Shown here: one piece after another, positions 55,618-64,000 of the stretch
Position numbering within the stretch: position 1 is the first letter of the stretch
Layout: every line of letters starts with the position of its first letter
Program-made: the position numbers and the translations under genes
From: Melghirimyces thermohalophilus
Lineage (GTDB): Bacteria; Bacillota; Bacilli; Thermoactinomycetales; DSM-45169
Direction: 5' to 3'
NCBI RefSeq assembly: GCF_900102685.1
Contig: NZ_FMZA01000015.1
Coordinates: 1-64,000, forward strand
Length of the DNA: 64,000 bases
The notes under the pieces: generated by a model
Told to the model about the DNA's origin: nothing
The model's input: the letters and a program-made list of their open reading frames with translations, nothing else
The model's database searches: none

Positions 55618-57456
55618 ATGGGGGGACGGATCCCTGAAGAAGTCATCGACCGGGTCCGGGAACATTTTGATATCGTCGATGTGGTGGGTCAAACGGTTCA
55701 ACTGAAAAAAAGTGGACGAAACTTTTTCGGCTTGTGCCCGTTTCATTCTGAGAGGACCCCATCTTTTTCTGTTTCTCCGGAGAAACAGATTTACTACTGC
55801 TTCGGGTGCGGAGCTGGTGGAGATGTATTGAAGTTCATCATGGAGTCGGAACAGCTCACCTTTGTGGAAGCGGTTCGCCATCTGGCAGAGCTTGCGGGTA
55901 TCGAGATTCCTCAAGGGGATGGAAAAGATGCCTACGATCCGGAAGAAGCCCGGCGCGAGGAGCTTCGCAAGGTGACGGAGCTGACGGCCCGGTTGTACCA
56001 TTATCTGTTAATGGAAACGGATCACGGTAAAGAAGCCCGGAGGTATTTGGAAGAGCGGGGGATCACCCGGGAAACGATCAAGGAGTTTCAACTGGGTTAC
56101 GCCCCGGATTCCTTTCATTTTCTCCGCTCTTTTCTGAGACGGCGCAACATTGACGAAGAGCTGGGGGAGGAGGCGGGACTTTTAGCCCGTCGGAATTCGT
56201 CCCGGGGAAGGGCTTCATGCTTCGACCGGTTTCGGGACCGGGTGATGTTTCCGATCCATGATACCCAGGGCCGGGTGATCGGGTTTGGCGGAAGGGTGCT
56301 GGGGGATGGCCAGCCCAAATACTTGAACAGCCCGGAAACGCCGCTCTTCCACAAGGGGAAGTTTCTGTTTAATCTGCACCGCGCTAGAAAGGCGGTTCGA
56401 AAAGAGGGGACAGCGATCCTGTTTGAGGGTTACATGGATGTCATCTCCGCTTGGCAAGCAGGTGTTCGAACCGGTCTCGCCAACTTGGGGACGTCCCTGA
56501 CAGAGTCTCAAGCTCGGGTGATCCGTCGGAACGCCGAGACGACCATCCTCTGTTATGACTCCGACCAAGCGGGCCAACATGCAGCAGAGCGGGCGGCGGG
56601 TTTGATCCGAGAACAGGGCGGGGTTGTCAAAGTGGCTCGGATGCCCCAGGGAATGGACCCGGACGATTATATTCGCAGACGGGGTGCGGAGGCCTTCAAT
56701 GCGGATGTGATTGCCCAGGCCGACCCTTATATGTCCTTTAAACTGGAAGCCCTCAAAGAAAGTTTTGATCTCAAGGACGAGGAGGGGAGGATGCGATATC
56801 TGACCCGGGCTATCGAGATGATCACCGAGCTTCCCCGGGCGATCGAACGGGACCATTATCTGCGGCGGCTGGCAGAGGAATTCCAGCTGTCACTGGATGC
56901 CCTCAAACAGGAACAACGGCGGATCGCCGTGAAAAAGAAGAAAGAGGGTTACGGGGATAAAGGGTCCGGGAAGTGGAATAATGGATATCACGGTGGCAAA
57001 CACATGGTCGGTCAGCATCGCCGCACCTTGGCGTATGAAGAGGCGGAAAAGCGCCTCTTAACCGCGATGATGCACGACAGAAACGTTGCCGAACGGGTGA
57101 GGGAAACGGTAGGTGCCGATTTTAACAGTGAAGTGTACGGTGCCTTGGCCGCTTATCTGTATGCCTACTATGCCGAGGGACATCCGGCTGATCCGGGGCG
57201 CTTTATCCGTTATCTTAAAGACGAGCGGCTGTTGGAAGTGGCCAGCGGTTTGGCGTTCCTCGATACGCCTCCGGAAGTGGCGGAAGAAGCGATCGCCGAT
57301 TATATCCGACATATCCGCAATCATCCTATTCATAAAGAAATTGAACAGAAGAAAGAGCAAGTCAAAGAGGCTGAGCGTGCTGGTGACATTGCTAAGGCTA
57401 CCCGTTTGGGGATTGAACTGATGCGTCTGAGGGAAAGGGTTCAAAAAGAGGCCTGA
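55618..57456 (+). CDS. dnaG: DNA primase
   Basis: The 612-residue primase makes RNA primers for replication. The CHC2 zinc finger has C40, H43, C61 and C64 ([22 protein letters not shown]); the catalytic core has the Toprim Glu in [14 protein letters not shown] near residue 270 and [15 protein letters not shown]; the C-terminal helicase-binding domain follows a basic Gly-rich linker near 440-460. ATG 55618 follows GGGAGGCGGTG. It is co-transcribed with rpoD, the macromolecular synthesis operon order, though rpsU lies elsewhere. Confidence 0.97.
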   Translation: MGGRIPEEVIDRVREHFDIVDVVGQTVQLKKSGRNFFGLCPFHSERTPSFSVSPEKQIYYCFGCGAGGDVLKFIMESEQLTFVEAVRHLAELAGIEIPQGDGKDAYDPEEARREELRKVTELTARLYHYLLMETDHGKEARRYLEERGITRETIKEFQLGYAPDSFHFLRSFLRRRNIDEELGEEAGLLARRNSSRGRASCFDRFRDRVMFPIHDTQGRVIGFGGRVLGDGQPKYLNSPETPLFHKGKFLFNLHRARKAVRKEGTAILFEGYMDVISAWQAGVRTGLANLGTSLTESQARVIRRNAETTILCYDSDQAGQHAAERAAGLIREQGGVVKVARMPQGMDPDDYIRRRGAEAFNADVIAQADPYMSFKLEALKESFDLKDEEGRMRYLTRAIEMITELPRAIERDHYLRRLAEEFQLSLDALKQEQRRIAVKKKKEGYGDKGSGKWNNGYHGGKHMVGQHRRTLAYEEAEKRLLTAMMHDRNVAERVRETVGADFNSEVYGALAAYLYAYYAEGHPADPGRFIRYLKDERLLEVASGLAFLDTPPEVAEEAIADYIRHIRNHPIHKEIEQKKEQVKEAERAGDIAKATRLGIELMRLRERVQKEA

Positions 57457-57490
57457 TGCAATGGACTCAGGGAAGGAGGGAATCGCAAAA

Positions 57491-58606
57491 TTGGCAAATG
57501 AGCAGAATGTTGACATGGAGCAAGAGCTCACCCTTGAGCAAGTGAAAGAGCAATTGACCGACCTCGGAAAGAAACGCGGGGTCCTAACATATAAAGAAAT
57601 TACGGAAAAGATGGCCGCCTTTGACCAAGATCCACAACAAGTGGATGAGTTTTTCGAGACCCTGAATGAACAAGGGGTCCAGGTGGTTAATGAGGATGAG
57701 GAGTCCGTCGACTTTGTCGAGGAAGAAGAAAATGAAGATGAACTTCTGGAAGACGATTTGAGCGTTCCCCCAGGGGTGAAAATCAACGATCCGGTCCGTA
57801 TGTATCTAAAGGAGATCGGACGGGTGCCGCTTTTGTCCGCCGAAGAAGAGGTGGCTTTGGCCGAACGGATCGAACAAGGTGACGAAGAGGCGAAACGCCG
57901 CCTTGCAGAAGCCAACCTCCGGCTAGTGGTTAGCATTGCCAAGCGCTATGTCGGACGGGGCATGCTGTTTCTCGACCTGATTCAGGAAGGAAACATGGGC
58001 TTGATCAAAGCGGTGGAGAAGTTCGATTACCGTAAAGGCTTTAAATTCAGCACCTATGCGACTTGGTGGATCCGTCAGGCGATCACCCGGGCGATCGCTG
58101 ATCAGGCACGGACGATTCGGATTCCGGTTCATATGGTGGAAACGATCAATAAACTAATCCGCGTTTCCCGTCAATTGCTGCAAGATCTAGGACGTGAACC
58201 CACACCGGAAGAGATCGCGGAGGAGATGGATCTCAGCCCGGACAAAGTGCGAGAAATCATGAAGATCGCCCAGGAGCCGGTCTCTTTGGAGACGCCGATC
58301 GGCGAGGAGGACGACTCTCACCTGGGAGACTTCATTCCTGACGACGACGTGCAGGCCCCGGCGGATGCGGCCGCTTATGAATTGTTGAAGGAACAGCTGA
58401 AAGACGTGTTGGACACTCTCTCCGATCGTGAGGAAAACGTGCTTCGCCTCCGTTTCGGTCTGGATGATGGACGGACCCGCACCCTGGAGGAAGTGGGCAA
58501 GGTGTTTGGCGTCACCCGAGAACGGATCCGGCAGATTGAAGCTAAGGCTCTCCGCAAATTGCGTCATCCCAGTCGCAGCAAACGCTTAAAAGATTTCCTC
58601 GAGTAA
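57491..58606 (+). CDS. rpoD: Housekeeping RNA polymerase sigma factor SigA
   Basis: The 371-residue sigma-70 has region 1.1 (about 5-80), an acidic spacer, and regions 1.2-4: [40 protein letters not shown] (region 2), and the region 4 helix-turn-helix [20 protein letters not shown]. The TTG at 57491 is preferred (AAGGAGGG about ten bases before; length equals B. subtilis SigA); an ATG 30 bases earlier overlaps the site. Follows dnaG by a short gap. Confidence 0.97.
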   Translation: MANEQNVDMEQELTLEQVKEQLTDLGKKRGVLTYKEITEKMAAFDQDPQQVDEFFETLNEQGVQVVNEDEESVDFVEEEENEDELLEDDLSVPPGVKINDPVRMYLKEIGRVPLLSAEEEVALAERIEQGDEEAKRRLAEANLRLVVSIAKRYVGRGMLFLDLIQEGNMGLIKAVEKFDYRKGFKFSTYATWWIRQAITRAIADQARTIRIPVHMVETINKLIRVSRQLLQDLGREPTPEEIAEEMDLSPDKVREIMKIAQEPVSLETPIGEEDDSHLGDFIPDDDVQAPADAAAYELLKEQLKDVLDTLSDREENVLRLRFGLDDGRTRTLEEVGKVFGVTRERIRQIEAKALRKLRHPSRSKRLKDFLE

Positions 58607-58630
58607 AGCAAAATACAGCGTTTTTTGGAA

Positions 58631-58662
58631 AAGCACTCCATTGTAGGGTGCTTTATTTTTTT
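58631..58662 (+). terminator. Terminator after rpoD
   Basis: AAGCAC (58631-58636) pairs with GTGCTT (58648-58653), with further C/G pairing inside, followed by ATTTTTTT. Confidence 0.8.
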
Positions 58663-58750
58663 GCTGGTTCAATTTTATCCCTTTTCGGAACCCGATGCAA
58701 ACCGCAGGAGAGCAAGTAAATGGGTCGAATACGGTACTTTTAAAAAATTC

Positions 58751-58780
58751 TTGAAGGAATTTGCTGCTTGATCCTATAAT
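58751..58780 (+). promoter_or_regulatory. Promoter of the acyl-CoA dehydrogenase operon
   Basis: TTGAAG (58751-58756), an 18-base spacer, TATAAT (58775-58780), 50 bases before the start codon. Confidence 0.75.
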
Positions 58781-58829
58781 AATAAATGAAAGCGCTAACA
58801 TCAAGAGTGACAGGGGAGTGGAGGAAAGC

Positions 58830-59972
58830 ATGAATTTTGATTTAACCGAAGAACAGCAAATGGTGCGTAAGTTGATGCGGGATTTTGCGGAAGGTGAAGT
58901 AGCGCCTGGTGCCGACGAACGAGACCGGACAAAAACGTTTCCGGTAGAAATATTTGAAAAGATGGCTAAACTCAATCTCATGGGTCTTCCCTTTCCTGAA
59001 GAATACGGGGGTGGAGGCGGAGATTCGATCAGTTTTGCCATCGCGGTGGAGGAGCTGTCCCGGGTCTGCGCTTCCGTTGGCATCACCTATTCGGCCCATG
59101 TTTCTCTGGGATGTGCCCCCTTTTACCTTTTTGGAACGGAAGAGCAGAAACAGGAATACCTCGTTCCTCTCTGTCAGGGGAAAAGTTTGGGCGCCTTTGG
59201 TCTGACAGAGCCTCAAGCCGGATCGGATGCAGGAGGCACCCGAACCCACGCCGTTCGGGAAGGCGATGAATGGGTGATCAACGGTTCCAAATGTTTTATC
59301 ACTAATGCTAGCTATGCAAAATTCGTCGCCTTGACGACGGTTACCGGAAGGAAAGAAGACGGTTCTCCTGAAATCACCGCTCTGATCGCCCCGACCGATG
59401 CGGAAGGGTTCCAGGTGTTGGACTCCTACGTCAAAATGGGATTGCACAGCTCCAACACCACCGAGCTGGTGTTAGAAAATGTTCGGGTGCCCGCCGACCA
59501 TGTGTTAGGGAAGATCGGGGAAGGATTTAAACAGTTTTTGATCACCCTGGACGGGGGACGGATCGGGATCGGGGCGATGGCTCTCGGCATTGCCCAAGGC
59601 GCCTATGAATCCGCCCTGCGCTACGCCCGGGAGCGGGTGCAATTCGGCCGTTCCATCTCCAAATTTCAGGTGATCCAGCATAAGCTGGCGGATATGGCCA
59701 TGCAGATCGAATTGGCTCGAAACATGGTGTACAAAGCGGCCTGGTTAAAGGACCAAGGACGTAAGTTTACGAAGGAAGCGTCTATGGCTAAGCTATATGC
59801 TTCGGAAACGGCCATGCGGGTTTGTGACCAGGCCGTGCAAATTCACGGCGGATATGGCTATATGCACGACTACAAGGTAGAACGCTTCTTCCGAGACGCG
59901 AAACTGACGGAAATCGGCGAAGGGACTTCGGAAATCCAACGGATGGTGATTGCCCGAGAAATCGGTTGTTGA
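58830..59972 (+). CDS. Acyl-CoA dehydrogenase
   Basis: The 380-residue flavoprotein oxidises acyl-CoA to trans-2-enoyl-CoA. The N-terminal helical domain ([20 protein letters not shown]), FAD-binding middle ([20 protein letters not shown]), and C-terminal helical domain with [20 protein letters not shown] and IGEGTSEIQ are in order; the last Glu region holds the usual catalytic base. Substrate chain length cannot be fixed from sequence. ATG 58830 follows GGAGTGGAGG. The next gene, an acyl-CoA ligase, suggests fatty-acid or branched-chain breakdown. Confidence 0.94.
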   Translation: MNFDLTEEQQMVRKLMRDFAEGEVAPGADERDRTKTFPVEIFEKMAKLNLMGLPFPEEYGGGGGDSISFAIAVEELSRVCASVGITYSAHVSLGCAPFYLFGTEEQKQEYLVPLCQGKSLGAFGLTEPQAGSDAGGTRTHAVREGDEWVINGSKCFITNASYAKFVALTTVTGRKEDGSPEITALIAPTDAEGFQVLDSYVKMGLHSSNTTELVLENVRVPADHVLGKIGEGFKQFLITLDGGRIGIGAMALGIAQGAYESALRYARERVQFGRSISKFQVIQHKLADMAMQIELARNMVYKAAWLKDQGRKFTKEASMAKLYASETAMRVCDQAVQIHGGYGYMHDYKVERFFRDAKLTEIGEGTSEIQRMVIAREIGC

Positions 59973-60061
59973 TCTCATCCAAGCCTGACTCCCACCGGGA
60001 GGAGGGCGTTTCTCTTCTATTATCAGAATGTTAAAAATGGAATGGACAGGGGGTATACCGG

Positions 60062-61708
60062 ATGGCCGAGCAAATGAAGACGACGATGGGGGATCTCTTG
60101 GACGGGATTGTATCTCAACAAGGGGAGCAAGAAGGGGTGATCTACCCCGAACGAGGGCTGCGATGGACCTATCGAGAGTTCAGGAATCAATGCAATCAAG
60201 CTGCCAAGGGTTTCATGAAGTTGGGGCTGAAAAAGGGGGATCACCTGGCGATCTGGGCGACCAATCACCCGGAATGGCTGGTGACTCAGTTTGCCACAGG
60301 AAAGATGGGGGCGGTCCTGGTCACCGTCAACACCAATTACCGCGTTCGGGAATTGGAGTACCTGCTGCGCCAATCAGATACGGAAACCCTCATCCTGATG
60401 GAGGAGTTCCGAAATGCCAGCTATGTGGATATGTTGTATGAAATCTGTCCGGAACTGAAGGAGTGCGCTCCAGGTCAGCTCCGGTCCGCCCGTCTGCCCC
60501 GTTTGAAAAATGTCATCCTCATCGGTGACGAGCGGAAACCAGGTATGTACCTTTGGTCCGATCTGATGGAGATGGGAAAAAGCGTTTCCGACGAGGAGCT
60601 GGCCGAGAGACAAGCCTCCCTCCATCCGGATGATGTGATCAATATGCAGTACACCTCTGGCACGACCGGTTTTCCCAAAGGGGTGATGCTCACCCACAAC
60701 AACATTGTCAATAATGCCAAAAACATCGCCGAATGCATGAAGCTGACTGCGGAGGACCGGATGTGTATTCCAGTCCCCTTCTTCCATTGTTTCGGATGTG
60801 TGCTCGGCACTTTGGCCTGTGTGACTGCGGGAGCGGTGCTGATCCCTGTGATCCAATTCGATCCGCTGACCGTCCTTGAGATCGTGGAGAAGGAGCGCTG
60901 CACTGCCTTGCATGGGGTGCCCACCATGTTTATCGCTGAACTGGACCATCCCGAATTCCCCCGGTTCCAGCTGGACTCCTTGCGAACGGGCATTATGGCT
61001 GGCTCCAACTGTCCAATGGAAGTGATGAAGCGGGTGATCCACGACATGGGGGCGGATCAGATCACCATCGCTTATGGTCAGACGGAATCATCTCCCGTGA
61101 TTAGCCAGACGAGAACCGATGATCCGATTGAACGCCGGGTGGAGACCGTTGGCCAAAAGCTGCCTCAAGTCGAGGTGAAAGTGATCCACCCCGACACCGG
61201 TGAAGAGGTGGGTCCCGGAGAGCAGGGGGAACTGTGCACCCGGGGTTATCACGTGATGAAGGGATACTACAAGATGGAGCAGGCCACTCGGGAGGTGATT
61301 GATGAAGAGGGGTGGCTGCATACGGGAGATTTGGCTACGATGGATGAGGAGGGTTACCTGCGGATTACCGGCCGCTTAAAAGACATGATCATCCGTGGAG
61401 GCGAAAATATCTATCCCCGGGAGATAGAGGAGTTTCTTTACACCCATCCTGAAATTCTCGATGTTCAGGTGGTGGGGGTTCCTGACGCCACATACGGGGA
61501 AGAGGTCATGGCTTTCATCCGAGTCAAGGAAGGGCAAACGATCACCGCTGAGGAGCTGCGCTCCTTTTGTGAAGGGAAGATCGCCCGATACAAAATCCCC
61601 AAGTATGTGCAACAAGTGGACAGCTACCCGATGACAGCCAGCGGTAAGGTCCAAAAATATAAGTTGCGGGAGCAAGCCGCCCGTAATTTACAGCTCAGCG
61701 AAAAATAA
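60062..61708 (+). CDS. AMP-binding acyl-CoA ligase (fatty-acyl-CoA synthetase-like)
   Basis: The 548-residue ANL enzyme activates a carboxylic acid as acyl-AMP and then acyl-CoA. All core motifs are intact: YTSGTTGFPKGVM near 197, YGQTESSPV, the hinge GRLKDMIIRGGENIYP, and the catalytic lysine in MTASGKVQKYKL near 529. ATG 60062 follows AGGGGG. It lies 90 bases behind the acyl-CoA dehydrogenase gene, and the two probably act in one pathway. Substrate unknown; medium- or long-chain acids are plausible. The 9685 homologue lacks the lysine. Confidence 0.93.
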   Translation: MAEQMKTTMGDLLDGIVSQQGEQEGVIYPERGLRWTYREFRNQCNQAAKGFMKLGLKKGDHLAIWATNHPEWLVTQFATGKMGAVLVTVNTNYRVRELEYLLRQSDTETLILMEEFRNASYVDMLYEICPELKECAPGQLRSARLPRLKNVILIGDERKPGMYLWSDLMEMGKSVSDEELAERQASLHPDDVINMQYTSGTTGFPKGVMLTHNNIVNNAKNIAECMKLTAEDRMCIPVPFFHCFGCVLGTLACVTAGAVLIPVIQFDPLTVLEIVEKERCTALHGVPTMFIAELDHPEFPRFQLDSLRTGIMAGSNCPMEVMKRVIHDMGADQITIAYGQTESSPVISQTRTDDPIERRVETVGQKLPQVEVKVIHPDTGEEVGPGEQGELCTRGYHVMKGYYKMEQATREVIDEEGWLHTGDLATMDEEGYLRITGRLKDMIIRGGENIYPREIEEFLYTHPEILDVQVVGVPDATYGEEVMAFIRVKEGQTITAEELRSFCEGKIARYKIPKYVQQVDSYPMTASGKVQKYKLREQAARNLQLSEK

Positions 61709-62102
61709 GGGAAGAATCAGACCGAAAAAGGCCGGTTTTTGACGGCTCGTTGCGAATACGGTTTGTTTCCAGCTCCATATATCTTTGAGCTTCTCCTAAT
61801 GTTTGCAGGCTCTTTTGCTCCATACTTGGGGTCCACCGCATGAGTTGGCCATTTTGTGCTAGAGCTTTCTCATCAGCATGATATGGTTTTAAACTCTTTT
61901 AAGATGTCTGCTCACCTGAACAGAATGTGGAAAGGGTCGTCGGTGAAGGACTTTTTGCCGATTCTTTTACACCGGGAATGCCAAACAAGCGCGCGGTAAT
62001 ATGTAAGATCGGATGGAAAGTGGCGTGATTCCGTCATAAAAAACTAAGGGATGGAAATCATAGGAGGGGTAAGCATTTCCATCAGAAATGGGGAGTGGAC
62101 GG
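61709..62102. other. Intergenic region before the M1 peptidase gene
   Basis: AT-richer than its surroundings; no supported gene. A weak inverted repeat (ACCG/CGGT followed by five T, about 61720-61740) may end the ligase transcript. On the minus strand a frame of about 70 codons (61695-61913) has no start codon with a binding site and was not called. Confidence 0.5.
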
Positions 62103-63548
62103 ATGAAGCGTCGCTTTTTGTTTTTTATGGCCCTGATCCTGGCAGGGGCCCCTTTGTTGCAGAATCCGAATCTGGCCCAAGCGGAAGGAAAGTGGAGAGG
62201 GGCAGAGCGTCGTCCTTACTATGTTATCGATGCTCGCTATGATGAGGCATCCACTAAAGTGACCGGCCATCTGTCGGTCAAGGTACCTGTCGAGAAGGAA
62301 GCGTTGAGCCAGGTGTATTTTCATCTTTATCCCAACGCTTTTGCCGACTGGAAATGGGGGGAGGAATCCAAACCAAAGCAGCCTGGTTATCTGAAGGTGA
62401 AAAATGTCCGAGTGGACGGGGTTCAGGCGCACAACAAAACCAAAGAGACCCTGCTCAAGGTAGATCTGCCGACCCCGGTCCATCCCGGCAAAACAACCCA
62501 GGTGGAAATGGATTATGAACTAAAGCTTCCCAAAGGCGGGATGCGCCTCAACAAGTACGGAAACACCGCTTTTTTGGCCCAGTGGTACCCGATGCTGGCA
62601 GTTAAAGACCGGGAGGGGTGGCATACCGATCCATATACCACGACCGGCGATCCTTTTTACTCTCAGATGTCCGATTTTGAGATCACCTTTCATGTGCCGG
62701 AGGGGTATCGCTTGATCACCAGCGCCAAAGATTCCCCCGAACCGGTCGACTCCGAAGTGACCCTCCGGCAGGCCAATGTACGGGATTTTGCTGCGGTGAT
62801 CAGTAAAGATTATGAACCGGTTCAGGGGAGAGCGGGGGATGTACAAGTCAACCTCTGGTACCTCAAAGGTATGGAAGATGTGGCTCAGGAGCTTCATCAG
62901 GCGGCCATCTCCGGGATGGAGTTTTTCGGAAAACACTTTGGGAAGTATCCCTATCAAGAAGTGGATGTGGTGCTGGGGGAGACTGGATACGGCATTGCCG
63001 GGATGGAGTATCCAGGTTTGGTCACTTCCCTAGATAAAATCCCGACCCGCAAAGGGGAGCGGCCAGCCGTCAATGTAGTTGCCCACGAGCTGGCTCACCA
63101 ATGGTGGTACGGGGTTGTCGGCAACAATCAGGTGAAAGAGCCTTGGTTGGACGAGGGATTGACCACCTTCTCTGAATTTCTGTTCATGTCCGAACAGATG
63201 GGGGAAAACGAACAGGATCTGTTGGTCAAGGCGGCGGAACGCACCGATCGAATTCATGAGGAAAAAGGGGTTACCTCTGTCGAATCCCTCTACAAATACT
63301 CGGACCCAGTCTACGGGATGATGGTCTACACCCGTCCCGCCGCCATGCTCTGGAAGTTGGCAGATGAACTAGGAAAAGAGAAGGTGCTGGAAATCCTCAG
63401 TACCTACTACGACCGGTATCGCTTCCAGACAGCCACCACCCAGGATTTTGTCCAGGTGGCTAGTGAAGTGGCCGGGAAAGATTTAAAACCTTTCTTCGAC
63501 CACTGGCTCTATTTTAAAGACCGGTCGATGTCAAAGAAAAAAGGATAA
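62103..63548 (+). CDS. Secreted M1-family zinc metallopeptidase
   Basis: The 481-residue protein starts with a signal peptide (about 1-27: RRFLFFMALILAGAPLL, then ...AQAE). The gluzincin catalytic centre is complete: His328-Glu-x2-His332 (HELAHQWW) and Glu351 in EPWLDEGLTTF, the 18-residue spacing of M1 peptidases. The N-terminal beta domain (about 40-250) is typical; the C-terminal part is short. It probably acts as an aminopeptidase at the cell surface. ATG 62103 follows GGGGAGTGG by six bases; ATG 62088 precedes that site. The remnant at 8830 resembles its active-site region. Confidence 0.93.
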   Translation: MKRRFLFFMALILAGAPLLQNPNLAQAEGKWRGAERRPYYVIDARYDEASTKVTGHLSVKVPVEKEALSQVYFHLYPNAFADWKWGEESKPKQPGYLKVKNVRVDGVQAHNKTKETLLKVDLPTPVHPGKTTQVEMDYELKLPKGGMRLNKYGNTAFLAQWYPMLAVKDREGWHTDPYTTTGDPFYSQMSDFEITFHVPEGYRLITSAKDSPEPVDSEVTLRQANVRDFAAVISKDYEPVQGRAGDVQVNLWYLKGMEDVAQELHQAAISGMEFFGKHFGKYPYQEVDVVLGETGYGIAGMEYPGLVTSLDKIPTRKGERPAVNVVAHELAHQWWYGVVGNNQVKEPWLDEGLTTFSEFLFMSEQMGENEQDLLVKAAERTDRIHEEKGVTSVESLYKYSDPVYGMMVYTRPAAMLWKLADELGKEKVLEILSTYYDRYRFQTATTQDFVQVASEVAGKDLKPFFDHWLYFKDRSMSKKKG

Positions 63549-63552
63549 TCCC

Positions 63553-63579
63553 AGGAGCCGGCAGTGACCGGCTCCTTTA
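63553..63579 (+). terminator. Terminator after the M1 peptidase gene
   Basis: AGGAGCCGG (63553-63561) pairs with CCGGCTCCT (63568-63576), a 9-bp perfect stem, with a short T run. Confidence 0.75.
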
Positions 63580-63662
63580 CCGTGTGTTCACTATCCATCG
63601 AAAAGTTGAGCGGCCGAGGTGCATAGGAGTAATCAAGTCCATTCTGGGGGAGGTCCTGTTGT

Positions 63663-64000
63663 ATGAAAGTGATGGCTTACAATATCCGACATGGATGGGG
63701 CTGTGATGGGCGGGTCGATCTGGAGCGGATCGCCCAGGTGATTGAACAGGAAAATCCTGATCTGGTGGGGCTGAACGAGGTGGATGTCCACTTTCATCGT
63801 CGGAGCGGTTTCACGGACCAGCTTTCCCACCTGGCTACCCGACTGGGGATGTCGGCGGTATTCGGCCCGGCCATTACCCGGGGCTCTGAGATATCCAACA
63901 CCGGTTATGGAAATGGTCTTCTCCTGAAAGGGAACGTGCTCCGTTCGGAAAATATCTTGGTGACGAGAATGGGGGAAGAAACGCGGGCCTTATTGGTGGT
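63663..64000 (+). CDS. Endonuclease/exonuclease/phosphatase family protein, partial (runs past window)
   Basis: The first 112 residues match the start of the EEP superfamily: KVMAYNIRHGWGCDGRVDLE, where the Asn is a conserved active-site residue, and VIEQENPDLVGLNEVD, where the Glu is the metal ligand. The frame is open to the last base. The family includes DNA nucleases and phosphoesterases such as sphingomyelinase; the deciding motifs lie beyond the window. ATG 63663 is preceded by GGGGGAGG. Confidence 0.85.
   Translation, partial: MKVMAYNIRHGWGCDGRVDLERIAQVIEQENPDLVGLNEVDVHFHRRSGFTDQLSHLATRLGMSAVFGPAITRGSEISNTGYGNGLLLKGNVLRSENILVTRMGEETRALLV

Noticed and set aside
61695-61913. Minus-strand frame of about 70 codons behind the acyl-CoA ligase
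   Set aside because: It lacks a start codon with a ribosome binding site, overlaps the ligase end and shows no recognisable family; possibly a gene remnant but unsupported.

Overview
The window looks like chromosomal DNA of a spore-forming Firmicute, most likely Thermoactinomycetaceae or a close relative (an inference from gene content and order; no search was run). Spore genes are present (gpr, spoIIP, yqxA, yqfC, yqfD, an alpha/beta-type SASP), Shine-Dalgarno sequences are strong, GTG and TTG starts are common, and the gene order follows the Bacillus subtilis comEC-to-sigA region. By eye the DNA is a little over half G+C.

Layout. 1-3.8 kb: the tail of an IS1182-type transposase, a YitT membrane protein and a class A penicillin-binding protein. 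3.9-16.8 kb: comEC, an ECF sigma/anti-sigma pair, holA, a decayed M1 peptidase fragment, an acyl-CoA-synthetase-like gene, ccdC, T-box-controlled trpS, rpsT, gpr, spoIIP and yqxA. 17-30 kb: lepA, hemW and the heat-shock cluster hrcA - archaeal-type (Group III) chaperonin - grpE - dnaK - dnaJ - prmA - rsmE - mtaB, headed by a perfect CIRCE operator. 30-34.6 kb: accessory and housekeeping genes (AAC(3)-like acetyltransferase, Nudix, deoC, yqeW, HIT). 34.7-47.3 kb: rpsU, yqeY, the NfeD/FloA membrane pair, SASP, yqfC, yqfD, phoH, pgpH, ybeY, dgkA, cdd, era, yqzL and recO. 47.4-58.6 kb: a possible structured RNA, T-box-controlled glyQS, the ccpN - ppsR-type regulator - ppdK gluconeogenic module, dnaG and rpoD. 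58.8-64 kb: acyl-CoA dehydrogenase, an AMP-dependent acyl-CoA ligase, a secreted M1 zinc peptidase, and the start of an endonuclease/exonuclease/phosphatase gene cut by the window edge.

How the genes work together. The hrcA cluster joins DnaK/GrpE/DnaJ with a thermosome-like chaperonin under one HrcA/CIRCE switch; this is the most unusual system here, though Group III chaperonins have been reported in other Firmicutes. CcpN, the PpsR-type kinase/phosphorylase and PPDK form a sugar-versus-gluconeogenesis control module, with a 20-bp perfect palindrome upstream and an apparent ATT start codon for the regulator. Two T-box leaders tie trpS and glyQS to uncharged tRNA. Other points of note are a DgkA-like kinase fused to a PAP2-like domain that has lost its catalytic histidines, and an acyl-CoA-synthetase homologue lacking the conserved C-terminal lysine.
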